This document shows positions 1 to 9,839 of a stretch of 64,000 nt of DNA, piece after piece (the first letter of the stretch is position 1; each line of letters starts with the position of its first letter). Source of the DNA: Elusimicrobiota bacterium (GTDB lineage Bacteria > Elusimicrobiota > Elusimicrobia > UBA1565); contig JACRDO010000095.1 of assembly GCA_016212885.1 (NCBI GenBank), positions 1 to 64,000 on the forward strand. Reading direction: 5' to 3'. The position numbers and the translations under genes were made by a program. The notes beneath the pieces were generated by a model. The model was not told the origin of the DNA and made no database searches. It saw only the letters and a list, made by a program, of their open reading frames with translations.

Positions 1-8
1 AGCCCAAG

Positions 9-85
9 AGCTATGAGCCATGAGCCGTGAGCTTGTCGTCAACGTTCCTCATGAGGTCGTGGCTCATGGCTCACCGCTCAGAGCT
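9..85. repeat. Imperfect inverted repeat (agctatgagccatgagccgtgagct ... ggctcatggctcaccgctcagagct)
   Basis: Both arms share GGCTCATGGCTCA in opposite orientation; lies upstream of the first CDS. Confidence 0.55.
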
Positions 86-196
86 TCAAGAAATATGCGC
101 GCCGTATCCAGTGTCTTCCGATACAAATCTTCGCGGCGCGCAAAGAAACGACGGCTTAGTACTACAGCCGGCCGGGCCTATGGTATCATCCACCCG

Positions 197-1159
197 ATGT
201 CCGAACTGGTCGCCGCGCAGGCGTTCCTCGCCGCGGTCGCCGCGGTCTTCTACATCGAGGCCCGGCTGCTGCTGCACGCCTGGTTGCACAGGCGAGAGAA
301 GCCCCGGCCGCGCTTCTGGACGTCTTTGAGCGAGGCGGCGAGCCGGCGGCTGTGCCTCTTCTTCCACGCGGCCGCGGCACTCGGGGCGGGGTGCGTCCTC
401 TACGGGTTCCTCCTAGAGCCCTCTTGGATCGAGGTCAAGACTGTCCGGCTCTCATCGCCCAAGATCGCCCGGGCTTCCGGAACGATCCGGATCGTGCAGA
501 TTTCGGACTTCCATTCCGAGGCGAAGCCGCGCAATGAACCGCGCGCAGCCGGGATCGTCGACAGCCTCAAGCCGGACATCATCGCGGTCACCGGGGATTA
601 TCTCAACACCCCGGAAGGCCTCCCCGCGGCCCGGCGCCTGCTCTCATCCCTTCACGCCCCCTACGGCGTGTTCTGCGTGAGAGGGAACTACGACCTGATG
701 GTCCCAGCCCCCGGGCTCTTCGACGGCCTGCCTCTCCAGCATCTCGACAGGCGCGCCGCGCTCACGGATGTGCGCGGCACGAAGGTCCGCGTCCTCGGGC
801 TCGATCTCGAGTCAAGCCCGTATTTCAAGCGCCTGATGGCGAGCTCAGGGCCCTCTCCAGGCTATGACATCCTCCTCCATCACTTCTCGGACCTCGTCTA
901 CGAGGCCGATGAGGCCGGCATAGACCTCTACCTCTCCGGCCACACCCACGGGGGGCAGATCCGGCTCCCGCTCTACGGCGCGCTGGTGACCTTGGCGACC
1001 TTTGGGAAGCGTTTCGAGAACGGCCTGTATCAGGTCGGCCGGACCGCATTGTACGTCAACCGGGGGCTGGGCATGGAAGGCGGGCTAGCGCCCAGGGCGC
1101 GCTTCCTCTGCAGGCCGGAGATCACGGTGTTCGAGATCTCGACCGCCGAAAATCCATAG
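197..1159 (+). CDS. Metallophosphoesterase, YkuE/calcineurin-like, membrane-anchored
   Basis: Motifs VQISDFHS, VTGDY, RGNYD and SGHTHGGQ; N-terminal hydrophobic helices. ATG at 197 preferred over the upstream ORF start, which lies in the inverted repeat. Confidence 0.85.
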   Translation: MSELVAAQAFLAAVAAVFYIEARLLLHAWLHRREKPRPRFWTSLSEAASRRLCLFFHAAAALGAGCVLYGFLLEPSWIEVKTVRLSSPKIARASGTIRIVQISDFHSEAKPRNEPRAAGIVDSLKPDIIAVTGDYLNTPEGLPAARRLLSSLHAPYGVFCVRGNYDLMVPAPGLFDGLPLQHLDRRAALTDVRGTKVRVLGLDLESSPYFKRLMASSGPSPGYDILLHHFSDLVYEADEAGIDLYLSGHTHGGQIRLPLYGALVTLATFGKRFENGLYQVGRTALYVNRGLGMEGGLAPRARFLCRPEITVFEISTAENP

Positions 1160-1201
1160 GCTCGTTTGACCCATCAAGATAATCCTGCTAGAATCGCCCG
1201 A

Positions 1202-2146
1202 ATGTTGATTCTTACCCTTTTAGCAGGCCTCTGCTTCCTGCCGTCCGCTCAGGCTTGGGCGGCCCAGGCCGAGCCCAAGGACACGGACCTCGTTCTCATC
1301 TTCGACGCGAGCGGCTCCATGAACGAGAGCGTCCAGGGCGGGCGCAAGCTCGACGTGGCGAAGGACGCGATGTGGAAGTTCGTGGACTCGCTTCCCAAGA
1401 ACGTCAACATCGGGCTCGTGGCCTTGGGGGGCTACTGCAGCGTGACCACCCTTCTGCCGGTCAAGAAATCCGCCCCGGCCGCCAGGCAGGAGCTCAAGAA
1501 GGCCATGGCGGGCCTCCAGGCCAACGGCAGCACCCCCATCGGCGGGGCCTTGGACCGGGCCGCGCAGCTCCTGGCCGCCTCCAAGAACAAGAAGCGCATC
1601 GTCGCGATGACGGACGGCGACGAGACCTGCTCCGGGCCCCAGCTCGCCGCGGCCTCGGACGCGGCGTGGCGCCAGGGCGTCAAGGTCTACGCGATCGGCT
1701 TCGCCTTCGGCAAGGAGCCCAGCCTCAACTTCCGCCGCATCGGCATCTACAAGGACGCCAACGACGAGAAGCAGCTCGCCTCCGTGTTCACGGACATCCG
1801 CAAGACGCTCGAGCGCGAGACCGGGAAGTTCGACGAATCCCAGTCGGCGCAGGCCGAGAAGCCGCCGGTTTCCTTCGTCGGCAGGATGGGCCGTTTCAAG
1901 CCCTCCGGCGGGGAGAGGGCGGGCAGGCTGTTCACCAGCCTCCAGCTCAGCTCTTCCTTCGAGCGCCGTTTCGACGAGAATGACCGCTTCAAGGTGCTCG
2001 AGCACGGCTACGACGTGAAGTTCAACGAGGCCGACTTCAAAGCGGAGAAAGCCGAGGTGCTGAGGGTGAGGCTGGAGGAGAAGCTCAATTTCCAGTTCAG
2101 CGGGGCGGAAGGCTTCGTATTCGCCGACGACGTGGTGATTGAATAA
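1202..2146 (+). CDS. Secreted von Willebrand factor A domain protein
   Basis: Signal peptide MLILTLLAGLCFLPSAQAWA; MIDAS-like DASGSMN; TDGDETC. Confidence 0.85.
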   Translation: MLILTLLAGLCFLPSAQAWAAQAEPKDTDLVLIFDASGSMNESVQGGRKLDVAKDAMWKFVDSLPKNVNIGLVALGGYCSVTTLLPVKKSAPAARQELKKAMAGLQANGSTPIGGALDRAAQLLAASKNKKRIVAMTDGDETCSGPQLAAASDAAWRQGVKVYAIGFAFGKEPSLNFRRIGIYKDANDEKQLASVFTDIRKTLERETGKFDESQSAQAEKPPVSFVGRMGRFKPSGGERAGRLFTSLQLSSSFERRFDENDRFKVLEHGYDVKFNEADFKAEKAEVLRVRLEEKLNFQFSGAEGFVFADDVVIE

Positions 2147-2161
2147 GTATCAGGAGGGCTT

Positions 2162-2911
2162 ATGTGGCAGAGATTCATGCGGGTGGTGCGTTCCTTCGTC
2201 GGCTTCTTCATCAGCACGATGGAGGATCCCAAGCTGATCCTTGAGCAGACGGTGCGGGACATGCAGGACAAGATTCCGGTCATGAACCAGGGCCTGGCCA
2301 AGGCCCGGGGCGGCATCATCATGATCGAGGGCGAGATCAAGCAGTACGAGCGGGAGATCAGCCTGCTGACCGCCAAGGTCAAGGCCTGCGTCATCGGCAA
2401 GGACGCCAGCCTCGGCGGGCAGTACGCCATCCGCCTCAAGAAGACCCAGGAAGCCCTGGCCCGCGACAAGGAGCAGCTCGCCGCGGCCAAGGCCGGCTAC
2501 GAGTCCCTGCTCAAGATGAAGGAGAAGTTCATGCGCGAGATGAAGGCCAAGACCGACGAGGCCATGGCCGCCATCCGCGACGCGGAGGCTTCCAAGTGGA
2601 AATCGGAGCTCGCCGACACCTTCGAGCAGTTCGAGGTGGCCGGCACCGACGCCACCTACGACGAGATGGTCGGAAAGCTGCGCCAGAAATTGGCAGAGGC
2701 GGAGGGCCGCCTCGCCATGGCAGCTGAGAGCGTGGACCAGAAGGCCATCGCGATCGACGAGCAGGCGGAGGCCCTGGAAGGGCAGGAGCTGTTCAAGAAT
2801 TTCCAGATGGAGATGGGCATCACGGACGCCGGCTCCGGCGCCGCGGAGGATAAGAAGGAAGAAGCCAAAAAGACCATCGGCGCAAAAGAAGCCCAGAAGG
2901 ACCAAGCTTGA
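2162..2911 (+). CDS. PspA/IM30 (phage shock protein A / Vipp1) family protein
   Basis: Coiled-coil protein with N-terminal FMRVVRSFVGFFISTMEDPKLILEQTVRDMQDKI typical of PspA/IM30. Confidence 0.85.
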   Translation: MWQRFMRVVRSFVGFFISTMEDPKLILEQTVRDMQDKIPVMNQGLAKARGGIIMIEGEIKQYEREISLLTAKVKACVIGKDASLGGQYAIRLKKTQEALARDKEQLAAAKAGYESLLKMKEKFMREMKAKTDEAMAAIRDAEASKWKSELADTFEQFEVAGTDATYDEMVGKLRQKLAEAEGRLAMAAESVDQKAIAIDEQAEALEGQELFKNFQMEMGITDAGSGAAEDKKEEAKKTIGAKEAQKDQA

Positions 2912-2920
2912 TTCAGGAGA

Positions 2921-2972
2921 CCCCCTCACGACAGCCGCGCATCCGTTTTCCACTTAGCGGCGAGGGGGTTTT
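2921..2972 (+). terminator. Terminator/attenuator-like hairpin followed by TTTT between pspA and the SBP gene
   Basis: CCCCCTC...GCCGC / GCGGC GAGGGGG followed by TTTT. Confidence 0.5.
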
Positions 2973-3012
2973 CGGGGGTAATGGAGGCGTTGTTTAGCAG
3001 GAGGCAAAAGAC

Positions 3013-4704
3013 ATGGAATTGAAACTCGGCGGAAAGATCGCTCTGCTTTTGGTGGTCCTGGCCTTGGGCCTGGGCGCCCTCTACAAGTTCGGGCTCATCA
3101 AGAAGGGCATGCTCCCCATGGGGGCGTCCATCAACAAGGACACCCTCGACAAGATCCGCAAGGGCGAGGAGACCCCCACCACGGCCAAGAACTACTCCTT
3201 CGTGGCCAAGCAGTCCATCACCGAGGTCAAGGGCACGAGCAGCTATAAGTTCGAGAACAACACCGTGGTCTTCCCGATCAACATCTGGGGCGGCTGGGCG
3301 CCCATCATCGCCGCCAACAACGGCTTCGGCCCGAACAAGGACTCCGTCTTCTTCAAGAACTACGGCTTCCTGGTGGACCTCAAGCTCATCGACGACCCGG
3401 TGGCCGCGCGCGACGCCTTCGCCTCCGGCCAGTCCCACGTCCTCTGGGGGACCCTCGACATGATCGCCCTCTTCGCCCCGGGGCTCTCCAGGGACTCCAG
3501 GACCATGCCCATCGTCTTCCAGCAGATCGACTGGTCGAACGGCGGGGACGGCATCGCGGTCCGCGCGCACATCAACGAGGCGAAGGACCTGCGCGGCAGG
3601 ACCATCGTGCTCGCGCAGAACTCGCCCTCGCACTACTACATCCTAAGCGTCCTCACCGACGCCGGCATCCAGCCCTCCGAGGTCAACTTCAGGTTCACCG
3701 CCACGGCCTTCGAGGCGGCCAAGGCCTTCGTGGACAACCAGGACATCGACGCCTGCGTCTCCTGGGCGCCCGACATCTACAACATCGTCGACGAGAAGTA
3801 CGGCGGCAAGAAGGGCGGCGTGGCCGGGGCGCGGCTGCTCACGACCACGCGGGACGCCTCCGAGCTCATCGCCGACGTCTGGGCCGCGCGCGCGGACTTC
3901 GCCCGCGACCACCGCGAGATCATCAAGGGCCTGGTGGCCGGCATCTTCAAGGGCTACGACATCGCCAAGGCCAACCCGGACAAGGTCGCGGCCCTCATGG
4001 CCAAGGGCTACGGCGTCTCGGCGGAGGAGGCGAAGGGCATGATGGGAGACGCCCACCAGACCAACTTCGCCGAGAACAAGAAGTTCTTCCTCGTCAAGGA
4101 CAACCCCGCGAACTTCGCCCGCACCTGGGCAGCTGCGAGCTACGTCTACAAGGCCTACGGGGCCATCGGCACCCCCGCTCACGCCGAGGAGATCGTGGAC
4201 ACCTCGGTTTTAGACGAGCTCGAAGGCCAGTTCCCCGGCCACAAGGACGAATATATCCCGACCTTCAACAAGGTCAACATCTCCCGCATGAAGCTCGAGA
4301 GCACGCCCATCCTCACCAAGGCCGTCATGATCCAGTTCCCGCCCAACCGCTGGGACCTAGACCGGAGCTACGACCGCACCATCGACAACACGCTGGAGGA
4401 GGTCGCCAAGCTCGCCGGCAAGTTCGCCGCGGCCCGCGTCATGATCGAGGGCAACGTGGACACGAGCCGCAAGATCGAGTTCCAGCGCGAGGGCCCGCGG
4501 GTCTTCAAGGAGATGTCGCTCGCGGTGCAGGAGCTCAGCGAGCGGCGCGCGGAATCCGTCCGGCAGGCGATCGTGGTGAGGTACAAGTTCAACCCGAACA
4601 AGCTCACGGTCATCGGCAACGGCTGGGAGAACCCCGCCTCCCTGAACGACCACGCGAAGAACCGGCGGGTGGAGATCAAGGTCTATCCGCCCGAGGCCGA
4701 ATAG
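3013..4704 (+). CDS. Membrane-anchored ABC substrate-binding protein (NMT1/taurine-like) fused to a C-terminal OmpA-like domain
   Basis: N-terminal TM helix KIALLLVVLALGLGALYKFGLI; periplasmic binding fold (NIWGGWAPIIAANNGF, DPVAARDAFASGQ, VSWAPDIY); C-terminal RAESVRQAIVVRYKFNPNKLTVIGNGWENP...NRRVEIKV typical of OmpA-like domains. Confidence 0.8.
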   Translation: MELKLGGKIALLLVVLALGLGALYKFGLIKKGMLPMGASINKDTLDKIRKGEETPTTAKNYSFVAKQSITEVKGTSSYKFENNTVVFPINIWGGWAPIIAANNGFGPNKDSVFFKNYGFLVDLKLIDDPVAARDAFASGQSHVLWGTLDMIALFAPGLSRDSRTMPIVFQQIDWSNGGDGIAVRAHINEAKDLRGRTIVLAQNSPSHYYILSVLTDAGIQPSEVNFRFTATAFEAAKAFVDNQDIDACVSWAPDIYNIVDEKYGGKKGGVAGARLLTTTRDASELIADVWAARADFARDHREIIKGLVAGIFKGYDIAKANPDKVAALMAKGYGVSAEEAKGMMGDAHQTNFAENKKFFLVKDNPANFARTWAAASYVYKAYGAIGTPAHAEEIVDTSVLDELEGQFPGHKDEYIPTFNKVNISRMKLESTPILTKAVMIQFPPNRWDLDRSYDRTIDNTLEEVAKLAGKFAAARVMIEGNVDTSRKIEFQREGPRVFKEMSLAVQELSERRAESVRQAIVVRYKFNPNKLTVIGNGWENPASLNDHAKNRRVEIKVYPPEAE

Positions 4705-4713
4705 GGGCGAAGC

Positions 4714-5532
4714 TTGACCCTCAAGGAAACCTTCAAGATCCGGGCGGAGAGCCTGCGCCGGCGCAGGTTCCTGCTGGGGTTCGCGAGCGTCTTCTCGGCG
4801 CTGTTCATCTGGTGGCTGCTCACAACCGGCTCCCAGGTCGAGACCCGCATCCTCAGCCCCCAGATCCTGCCCAACCCGCTCGAGGTCCTGAGCTCGTTTA
4901 AGGCGCTCATCGCGGAACGGGGCCTGCTCATGGGCATCGGCTACAGCTTCTTCCGCACGACCGTGGGCTTCATGATCGCGGTCGCCGTGGCCGTCCCGCT
5001 GGGCATCCTGATGGCGTCATTTACGCCGGTGAGGGAGTTCTTCCGGCCGTTGTCCACGATCGGGGGCTACGTCCCGATCGCGGTGCTGGTCCCACTCACG
5101 CTGTCCTGGTTCGGCCTGGGCGAGAAGCAGAAGTACATCTTTCTCGCCATGGCCACCTTCGTGCTGCTGCTGCCGCTCGTCGTCAGCGCCATGGACCGGG
5201 TGGATGAGGTCTACCTGCAGACCGCCTATACCCTCGGCGCGACGCGGAGGCAGGCCATCCTGGAAGTGCTCTTGCCCATCGCGCTCGTCGACATCTACGA
5301 CGGCCTCTGCCTGACCTACGGGGTCGGCTGGGGCTACATCATCATGGCGGAGGTCATCGACGCGAAGTACGGCCTGGGCAGCCTCATCATCAGCTCGCAG
5401 AGGCGCGGGCCCTACGAGCACGTCTACGCGGTCCTCATCGTCATCGTGCTCATCAGCGTCCTGATCAACTGGACATTGAATGCGGTGGGCGGCTGGCTCT
5501 TCCCTTATCGGGAAACGGGGAGCGGGCGATGA
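4714..5532 (+). CDS. ABC transporter permease, SsuC/TauC type (TTG start)
   Basis: Binding-protein-dependent transport permease signature; EAA loop [27 protein letters not shown]. Confidence 0.85.
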   Translation: MTLKETFKIRAESLRRRRFLLGFASVFSALFIWWLLTTGSQVETRILSPQILPNPLEVLSSFKALIAERGLLMGIGYSFFRTTVGFMIAVAVAVPLGILMASFTPVREFFRPLSTIGGYVPIAVLVPLTLSWFGLGEKQKYIFLAMATFVLLLPLVVSAMDRVDEVYLQTAYTLGATRRQAILEVLLPIALVDIYDGLCLTYGVGWGYIIMAEVIDAKYGLGSLIISSQRRGPYEHVYAVLIVIVLISVLINWTLNAVGGWLFPYRETGSGR

Positions 5533-6449
5533 GCGGCCCCGGCGGCGAGAGCATGGACGAAAAATCCGAGAAGCCCCAGCCCGCGCCTGCCGCGCCCAAG
5601 CTAGCCGCTTCCTCCGGAAGCGCCGACGCGGCAGGCGCGGGGCGAGAGGAGAACGACTCGCGCCCCGTCATCGACTGCCGCGGCGTCACCAAGATCTTCA
5701 AAGACCCCCGCACGGGCAAGGACTTCATCGCCCTCGAAGACGTCTCCTTCGTCATCGACGACATCCCGGACACCGGGGAGCTCATCACCATCCTCGGGCC
5801 CTCCGGCTGCGGCAAGAGCACGCTCCTCAACATCATCGCGGGTTTGGGTCCCCATTACCCGCCCACTAAGGGCGAGATACTCATGAAAGGCCGGCCCATC
5901 GCCGGGCCGGGCTCGGAGCGCGGCATGGTGTTCCAGAGCTACTCCTCCTTCCCCTGCTACACGATCCTCGAGAACGTGGCCTTCGGCCTGAAGCTCAAGG
6001 GCGTTCCCGAAAAAGAGCGGGAGGGCATCGCAGCTGAGTGGATCAAGAAGGTCGAGCTCTCCGGGTTCGAGAAGAAGTACCCCAAGGAGCTCTCCGGAGG
6101 CATGCGCCAGCGCGTGGCCCTCGCTCGGACCTTGGCCGTCAAGCCTCGCATCATCCTGATGGACGAGCCCTTCGGGGCGCTCGACCGGATCACCCGCTGG
6201 GACATGCAGGATTTGCTCGTCGAGCTCTGGAGGGAGATCGAGGCCACGGTCTTCCTGGTCACCCACGACATCCCGGAGGCCGTCTTCCTGGGCGACCGGG
6301 TCTTCCTGATGAGCCCGAACCCGGGACGCCTCCTCGAGATCATCAAGCTGCCGAGGCCGACCGAGAAGGCCGCGCACATGCAGAGGACGGCGAAGTTCGC
6401 GGAGATCGTCAACGAGATCAGCCGCAAGGTCGAGGCCATCCGCCAATAA
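5529..6449 (+). CDS. ABC transporter ATPase, SsuB/TauB type
   Basis: Walker [10 protein letters not shown]; signature LSGGMRQR; Walker [13 protein letters not shown]. 4-bp overlap with the permease. Confidence 0.9.
   Translation: MSGPGGESMDEKSEKPQPAPAAPKLAASSGSADAAGAGREENDSRPVIDCRGVTKIFKDPRTGKDFIALEDVSFVIDDIPDTGELITILGPSGCGKSTLLNIIAGLGPHYPPTKGEILMKGRPIAGPGSERGMVFQSYSSFPCYTILENVAFGLKLKGVPEKEREGIAAEWIKKVELSGFEKKYPKELSGGMRQRVALARTLAVKPRIILMDEPFGALDRITRWDMQDLLVELWREIEATVFLVTHDIPEAVFLGDRVFLMSPNPGRLLEIIKLPRPTEKAAHMQRTAKFAEIVNEISRKVEAIRQ
5579..5644. repeat. In-frame inverted repeat in the ABC ATPase N-terminal region
   Basis: CCCGCGCCTGCCGCG ... CGCGGCAGGCGCGGG arms within the codons for [21 protein letters not shown]. 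Confidence 0.6.
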
Positions 6450-7288
6450 TGGCTGAGAAGACCAGCTACGTCAAAGAAGCCTTCAAGCGCCAGGAAAACC
6501 TGATCGCCCTGGCCGGCTTCGCCGCCGCCGGCGCCTTGTTCAACCCCGGCTTCCTGTTCCTTGGAGGGGCCATCGAGGTCGTCTACCTCTGGATGGTCGC
6601 GGGCAATCCGAGGTTCAAGCGCGTCGTGGACTCGGAGAAGAACCGAAGCAGCCTGCTCCTGGGCCAGAACGAGCGGGTGCGCATGCTCTCCACGCTGCCG
6701 GAAGCCGAGCGCGAGAGATACCTTGCCCTGGCGGACATCCGTCAGCGGGTCTACGACTCCTGGCAGTCGCGCGACTCCGTCACGCAGAGCCTGCTCCAGC
6801 CCAGCGTGGACAAGCTCGACTACCTCCTCGACACCTTCCTGCGCGCCCAGCTGACCCTCCAGCGCATGCGCGAGCATCTCTCAGGCAGCGACTTTGGGGA
6901 CCTCGAGAAGCAGGCCAAGATGCTCGAAACCGAGATCGCTCAGCGCCGCCTGCCGGACAAGCTCACGGAGGTGAAGTCCAAGAACCTGGAGATCCTCAAG
7001 CAGCGCATCGCGCGCCTCAAGAAACTGCAGGAGGACATCGCCGTGGTGCGCACCCAGCTCGACACGCTCGAGAACGCGATCCGCTTCGTCAACGACCAGA
7101 CGGTCTCCCTGAGCGACCCCCAGCAGATCACCAACGAGATCGACCGCGTCGCCTCGGAGGTGGGGGCGACCGAGAAATCCATCCAGGACGTCGAGTCGTT
7201 CCTGGGAACCCAGCAGGAGACCGACGAGAAGCGCATCGGCGAGATCCGCGCGGAGCAGCGCCAGGCGGAGGGGGAGCGCCCGGGATGA
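6450..7288 (+). CDS. Hypothetical membrane/coiled-coil protein
   Basis: Starts [48 protein letters not shown], then long heptad-rich region; adjacent to the ATPase stop, 4-bp overlap with the AAA gene. Confidence 0.75.
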
Positions 7289-9066
7289 ACCTGGAACAAT
7301 TCCCCAAGTGGGCCCAGGAGCTCGCGGACAAGTACGTGAGCGGGGCCTCGTCTTTGTTCGTGCTCTACGGCAACGTCGACGATTGGGTCCCCATGAAGGA
7401 CGTATCGAACCTTCCAAACAGCGTAGGTTCGATACGTCCAAACCTACAACGTTCGGAAGGTTTGGACGCGCGGAGCCTGCGCTACGTGTCCCTCCCGGAG
7501 TTCCTCAAGCAGGCCGTGTTCGGCACACGGGACGCGGTCATCCAGTACGACCAGGGCGGCGGCATCACGATCGGCTCGGAGGCGGCCCAGGACTTCTACC
7601 GGACCGTGGAGGCGATGGACACCGTCTCCGGCACGACCTTCTCAAAGCGCCTCCCGAAGAACCCGGCCGACGCGCTCCTCGTCATCGACCGGTTCATCCG
7701 CTCGAAGACCGCGGGCGAGGGCCGCAAGAAGGCCGGCATCGCGGTCATCATCTCCTTCGCGCACATGGTCGCCCCGCGCGGGGAGATATCCTTCATGAAC
7801 CAGGAGGACTGCCGCACCCTCATCACCCTGCAGAAGTGGGCCAGCGACCCGCTCTTCGCGCGCTCGGACGTGACCATCGTGCTGGCGACCGCAAGCCTGC
7901 AGGAGCTCAACGAGGCCTTAGTCAACAACCCCTTCACCTCCAAGATCCACGTCCCGCTCCCGGACGAAGAGGAGCGCGCCGAGTTCATCCGGGCCTCCCA
8001 GATCCCGGTCAAATACGAAGGCCTGACCCCGGAGACCTTCGCGCGGCAGACCAACGCCCTCTCCCGCGCGGACATCGAGGTGATGCTGAGGGGCGCCCAG
8101 CGGGCCGATAGGCTCGACCTGAATTTCGTGAGCGCCAAGAAGAAAGAGCTCATCGAGAAGTCCTGCTTCGGGCTGCTCGAGTTCCTGGAGCCCCGCTACA
8201 CCCTCGACGCGGTCGAGGGCCTCTGCGCGGCCAAGAGCCGCCTGCGCGAGGACATCCAGCTCATCAAGAAAGGCTGCTGGGACGCCCTGCCGATGGGCTA
8301 TCTGCTCTGCGGGCCGGTCGGCACCGGCAAGACATTTTTGAGCACCTGCGCCATCGGCGAGCTCGGCATCCCGTGCGTGCAGATGCTCAACTTCCGCTCG
8401 AAGTGGGTCGGCGCCACGGAGGGGAACCTCGAGAAGATCCTCATGACCCTGCGCGCCCTCGGGCCCGTGGGCGTGATCATCGACGAAGCCGACGCCTTCA
8501 TGGGCAGCCGGGAGCAGGAGGGGGACTCCGGCACCTCCGGCCGGATCTTCGCGCAGTTCGCGAGCCAAATGGGCGACACCAAGTACCGCGGCAAGATCCT
8601 CTGGTTCCTGCTCACCTGCCGGCCGGACCTCCTGCCCGTGGACATCAAGCGCCAGGGCCGCGTGGAGGTCCACATCCCGCTCTTCTACCCCCAGACCGCG
8701 GAGGAGAAGGTCCAGCTTTTCGTAGCCATGTCGAAAAAAGCCAAGTGGCCCGTAGAGCCGGCGGACGTGGATGTCCGATGGGTGGAAGGCAAGAAGCTCT
8801 CCGGAGCGGACATCGAAGCGGTCCTCGTCGGCGCCAAACGCAAGAGCCTTCTCGACGGCGAATCCAAGCCCGGGAAGGAGTACCTCCGCCAGGCCGCGGA
8901 AAGCTTCATCCCCGCGGCCAGCGCCGCGCAGGTTCAATACCAGGAGCTCGCGGCGGTCATCGAGTGCACGGACCTCTCGTTTTTGCCGGAGAACTACCGC
9001 AAGGCGGACCGGACGGAGATCCTGAAGGAATTCAACCGCCTGCGGGCCCTGCTGGAGGTGCGCTGA
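7285..9066 (+). CDS. AAA-family ATPase with probable degenerate N-terminal module
   Basis: Walker A CGPVGTGKTF, Walker B VGVIIDEADAF, FLLTCRPDLLP; first half lacks Walker A. Contains an in-frame Family A palindromic element (VSNLPNSVGSIRPNLQRSEGLDAR). Confidence 0.85.
   Translation: MNLEQFPKWAQELADKYVSGASSLFVLYGNVDDWVPMKDVSNLPNSVGSIRPNLQRSEGLDARSLRYVSLPEFLKQAVFGTRDAVIQYDQGGGITIGSEAAQDFYRTVEAMDTVSGTTFSKRLPKNPADALLVIDRFIRSKTAGEGRKKAGIAVIISFAHMVAPRGEISFMNQEDCRTLITLQKWASDPLFARSDVTIVLATASLQELNEALVNNPFTSKIHVPLPDEEERAEFIRASQIPVKYEGLTPETFARQTNALSRADIEVMLRGAQRADRLDLNFVSAKKKELIEKSCFGLLEFLEPRYTLDAVEGLCAAKSRLREDIQLIKKGCWDALPMGYLLCGPVGTGKTFLSTCAIGELGIPCVQMLNFRSKWVGATEGNLEKILMTLRALGPVGVIIDEADAFMGSREQEGDSGTSGRIFAQFASQMGDTKYRGKILWFLLTCRPDLLPVDIKRQGRVEVHIPLFYPQTAEEKVQLFVAMSKKAKWPVEPADVDVRWVEGKKLSGADIEAVLVGAKRKSLLDGESKPGKEYLRQAAESFIPAASAAQVQYQELAAVIECTDLSFLPENYRKADRTEILKEFNRLRALLEVR
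7401..7468. repeat. Palindromic element family A, copy A1 (two back-to-back hairpins) inside the AAA ATPase gene
   Basis: cgtatcgaac-cttccaaacagcgtag-gttcgatacg followed by cgtccaaacc-tacaacgttcggaa-ggtttggacg. Confidence 0.92.
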
Positions 9067-9782
9067 TGGGATTCAAGGACTGGGTCGACCGCTACGTCAT
9101 CAGCGTGCCGGCTTCCCGCGCCGCGGCGCCCGAGACCGAGATCGAGCCGGGCAGGGTCCCCATGCAGGCGACCGCCAAGGTCGGCAGGATCTCCGTGGAC
9201 ATGGACGAATCCGCGCTGAAGGCTCTGCCGGCCGCCCAGGCGGCCGAGGACGTGCCCTTCGACAAGATCTTCGCCGCGGCCAAGATCCCGGTCCCCGCGC
9301 ATAAGTTCACGGTCGAGAAGATCGCAGAGATGCTCGCTCACCCCAAGCTTGCCTCCCTGGACCAGGCTGGGAAGGCCGCCGCGGCCCTCGTGGCGCTCGA
9401 GTCCCAAGGCGTCACCATCCAGAGCGTCATCGAAGAGGCGGCCAAGAAGGACCGCGCCCTGGACGTATTCGAGAACGTCCAGCGCGAGCGCCTCCGGCAG
9501 TTCGCCCGGCAGAAGGAGGAGGAGAACCGCAAGCTCGCCTGCGAGATCGAGAAGAACAAGAAGGCCGTCGCCGCGGTCGAGCGCAGCGTCGAGGCGTGGG
9601 GCGAGAAGAAGCGCCTCAAGGAGCGCGAGATCTACGACGTCGTCGCTCACTTCACGACGGAGAATCCCATCACCGCCGCGCCGCAGGCGCCCCCTGCTTC
9701 CGGCGCGCCCTTGCGGGAAGCGGCTTCGCCCCAGGGCCCATCGGCCAAGGTTCGGATCACGGATCTGACGCAGAGCGCCTAA
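9066..9782 (+). CDS. Hypothetical helical protein, last gene of the PspA/ABC/AAA cluster
   Basis: Long ORF directly overlapping the AAA stop; codon usage consistent with neighbours. Confidence 0.7.
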   Translation: MGFKDWVDRYVISVPASRAAAPETEIEPGRVPMQATAKVGRISVDMDESALKALPAAQAAEDVPFDKIFAAAKIPVPAHKFTVEKIAEMLAHPKLASLDQAGKAAAALVALESQGVTIQSVIEEAAKKDRALDVFENVQRERLRQFARQKEEENRKLACEIEKNKKAVAAVERSVEAWGEKKRLKEREIYDVVAHFTTENPITAAPQAPPASGAPLREAASPQGPSAKVRITDLTQSA

Positions 9783-9839
9783 CAAAACCTATGTGGAGCC
9801 TAGTCCCTGCAATGAAACGCGGGGAACGGCGAAGCCAAA

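Noticed and set aside
1220-2005. Long antisense ORFs throughout the ORF track (e.g. 1220-2005, 7918-8937, 22248-23999)
   Set aside because: Low-complexity Arg/Gly/Leu/Glu-rich translations opposite strong family matches; typical GC-rich shadow ORFs.
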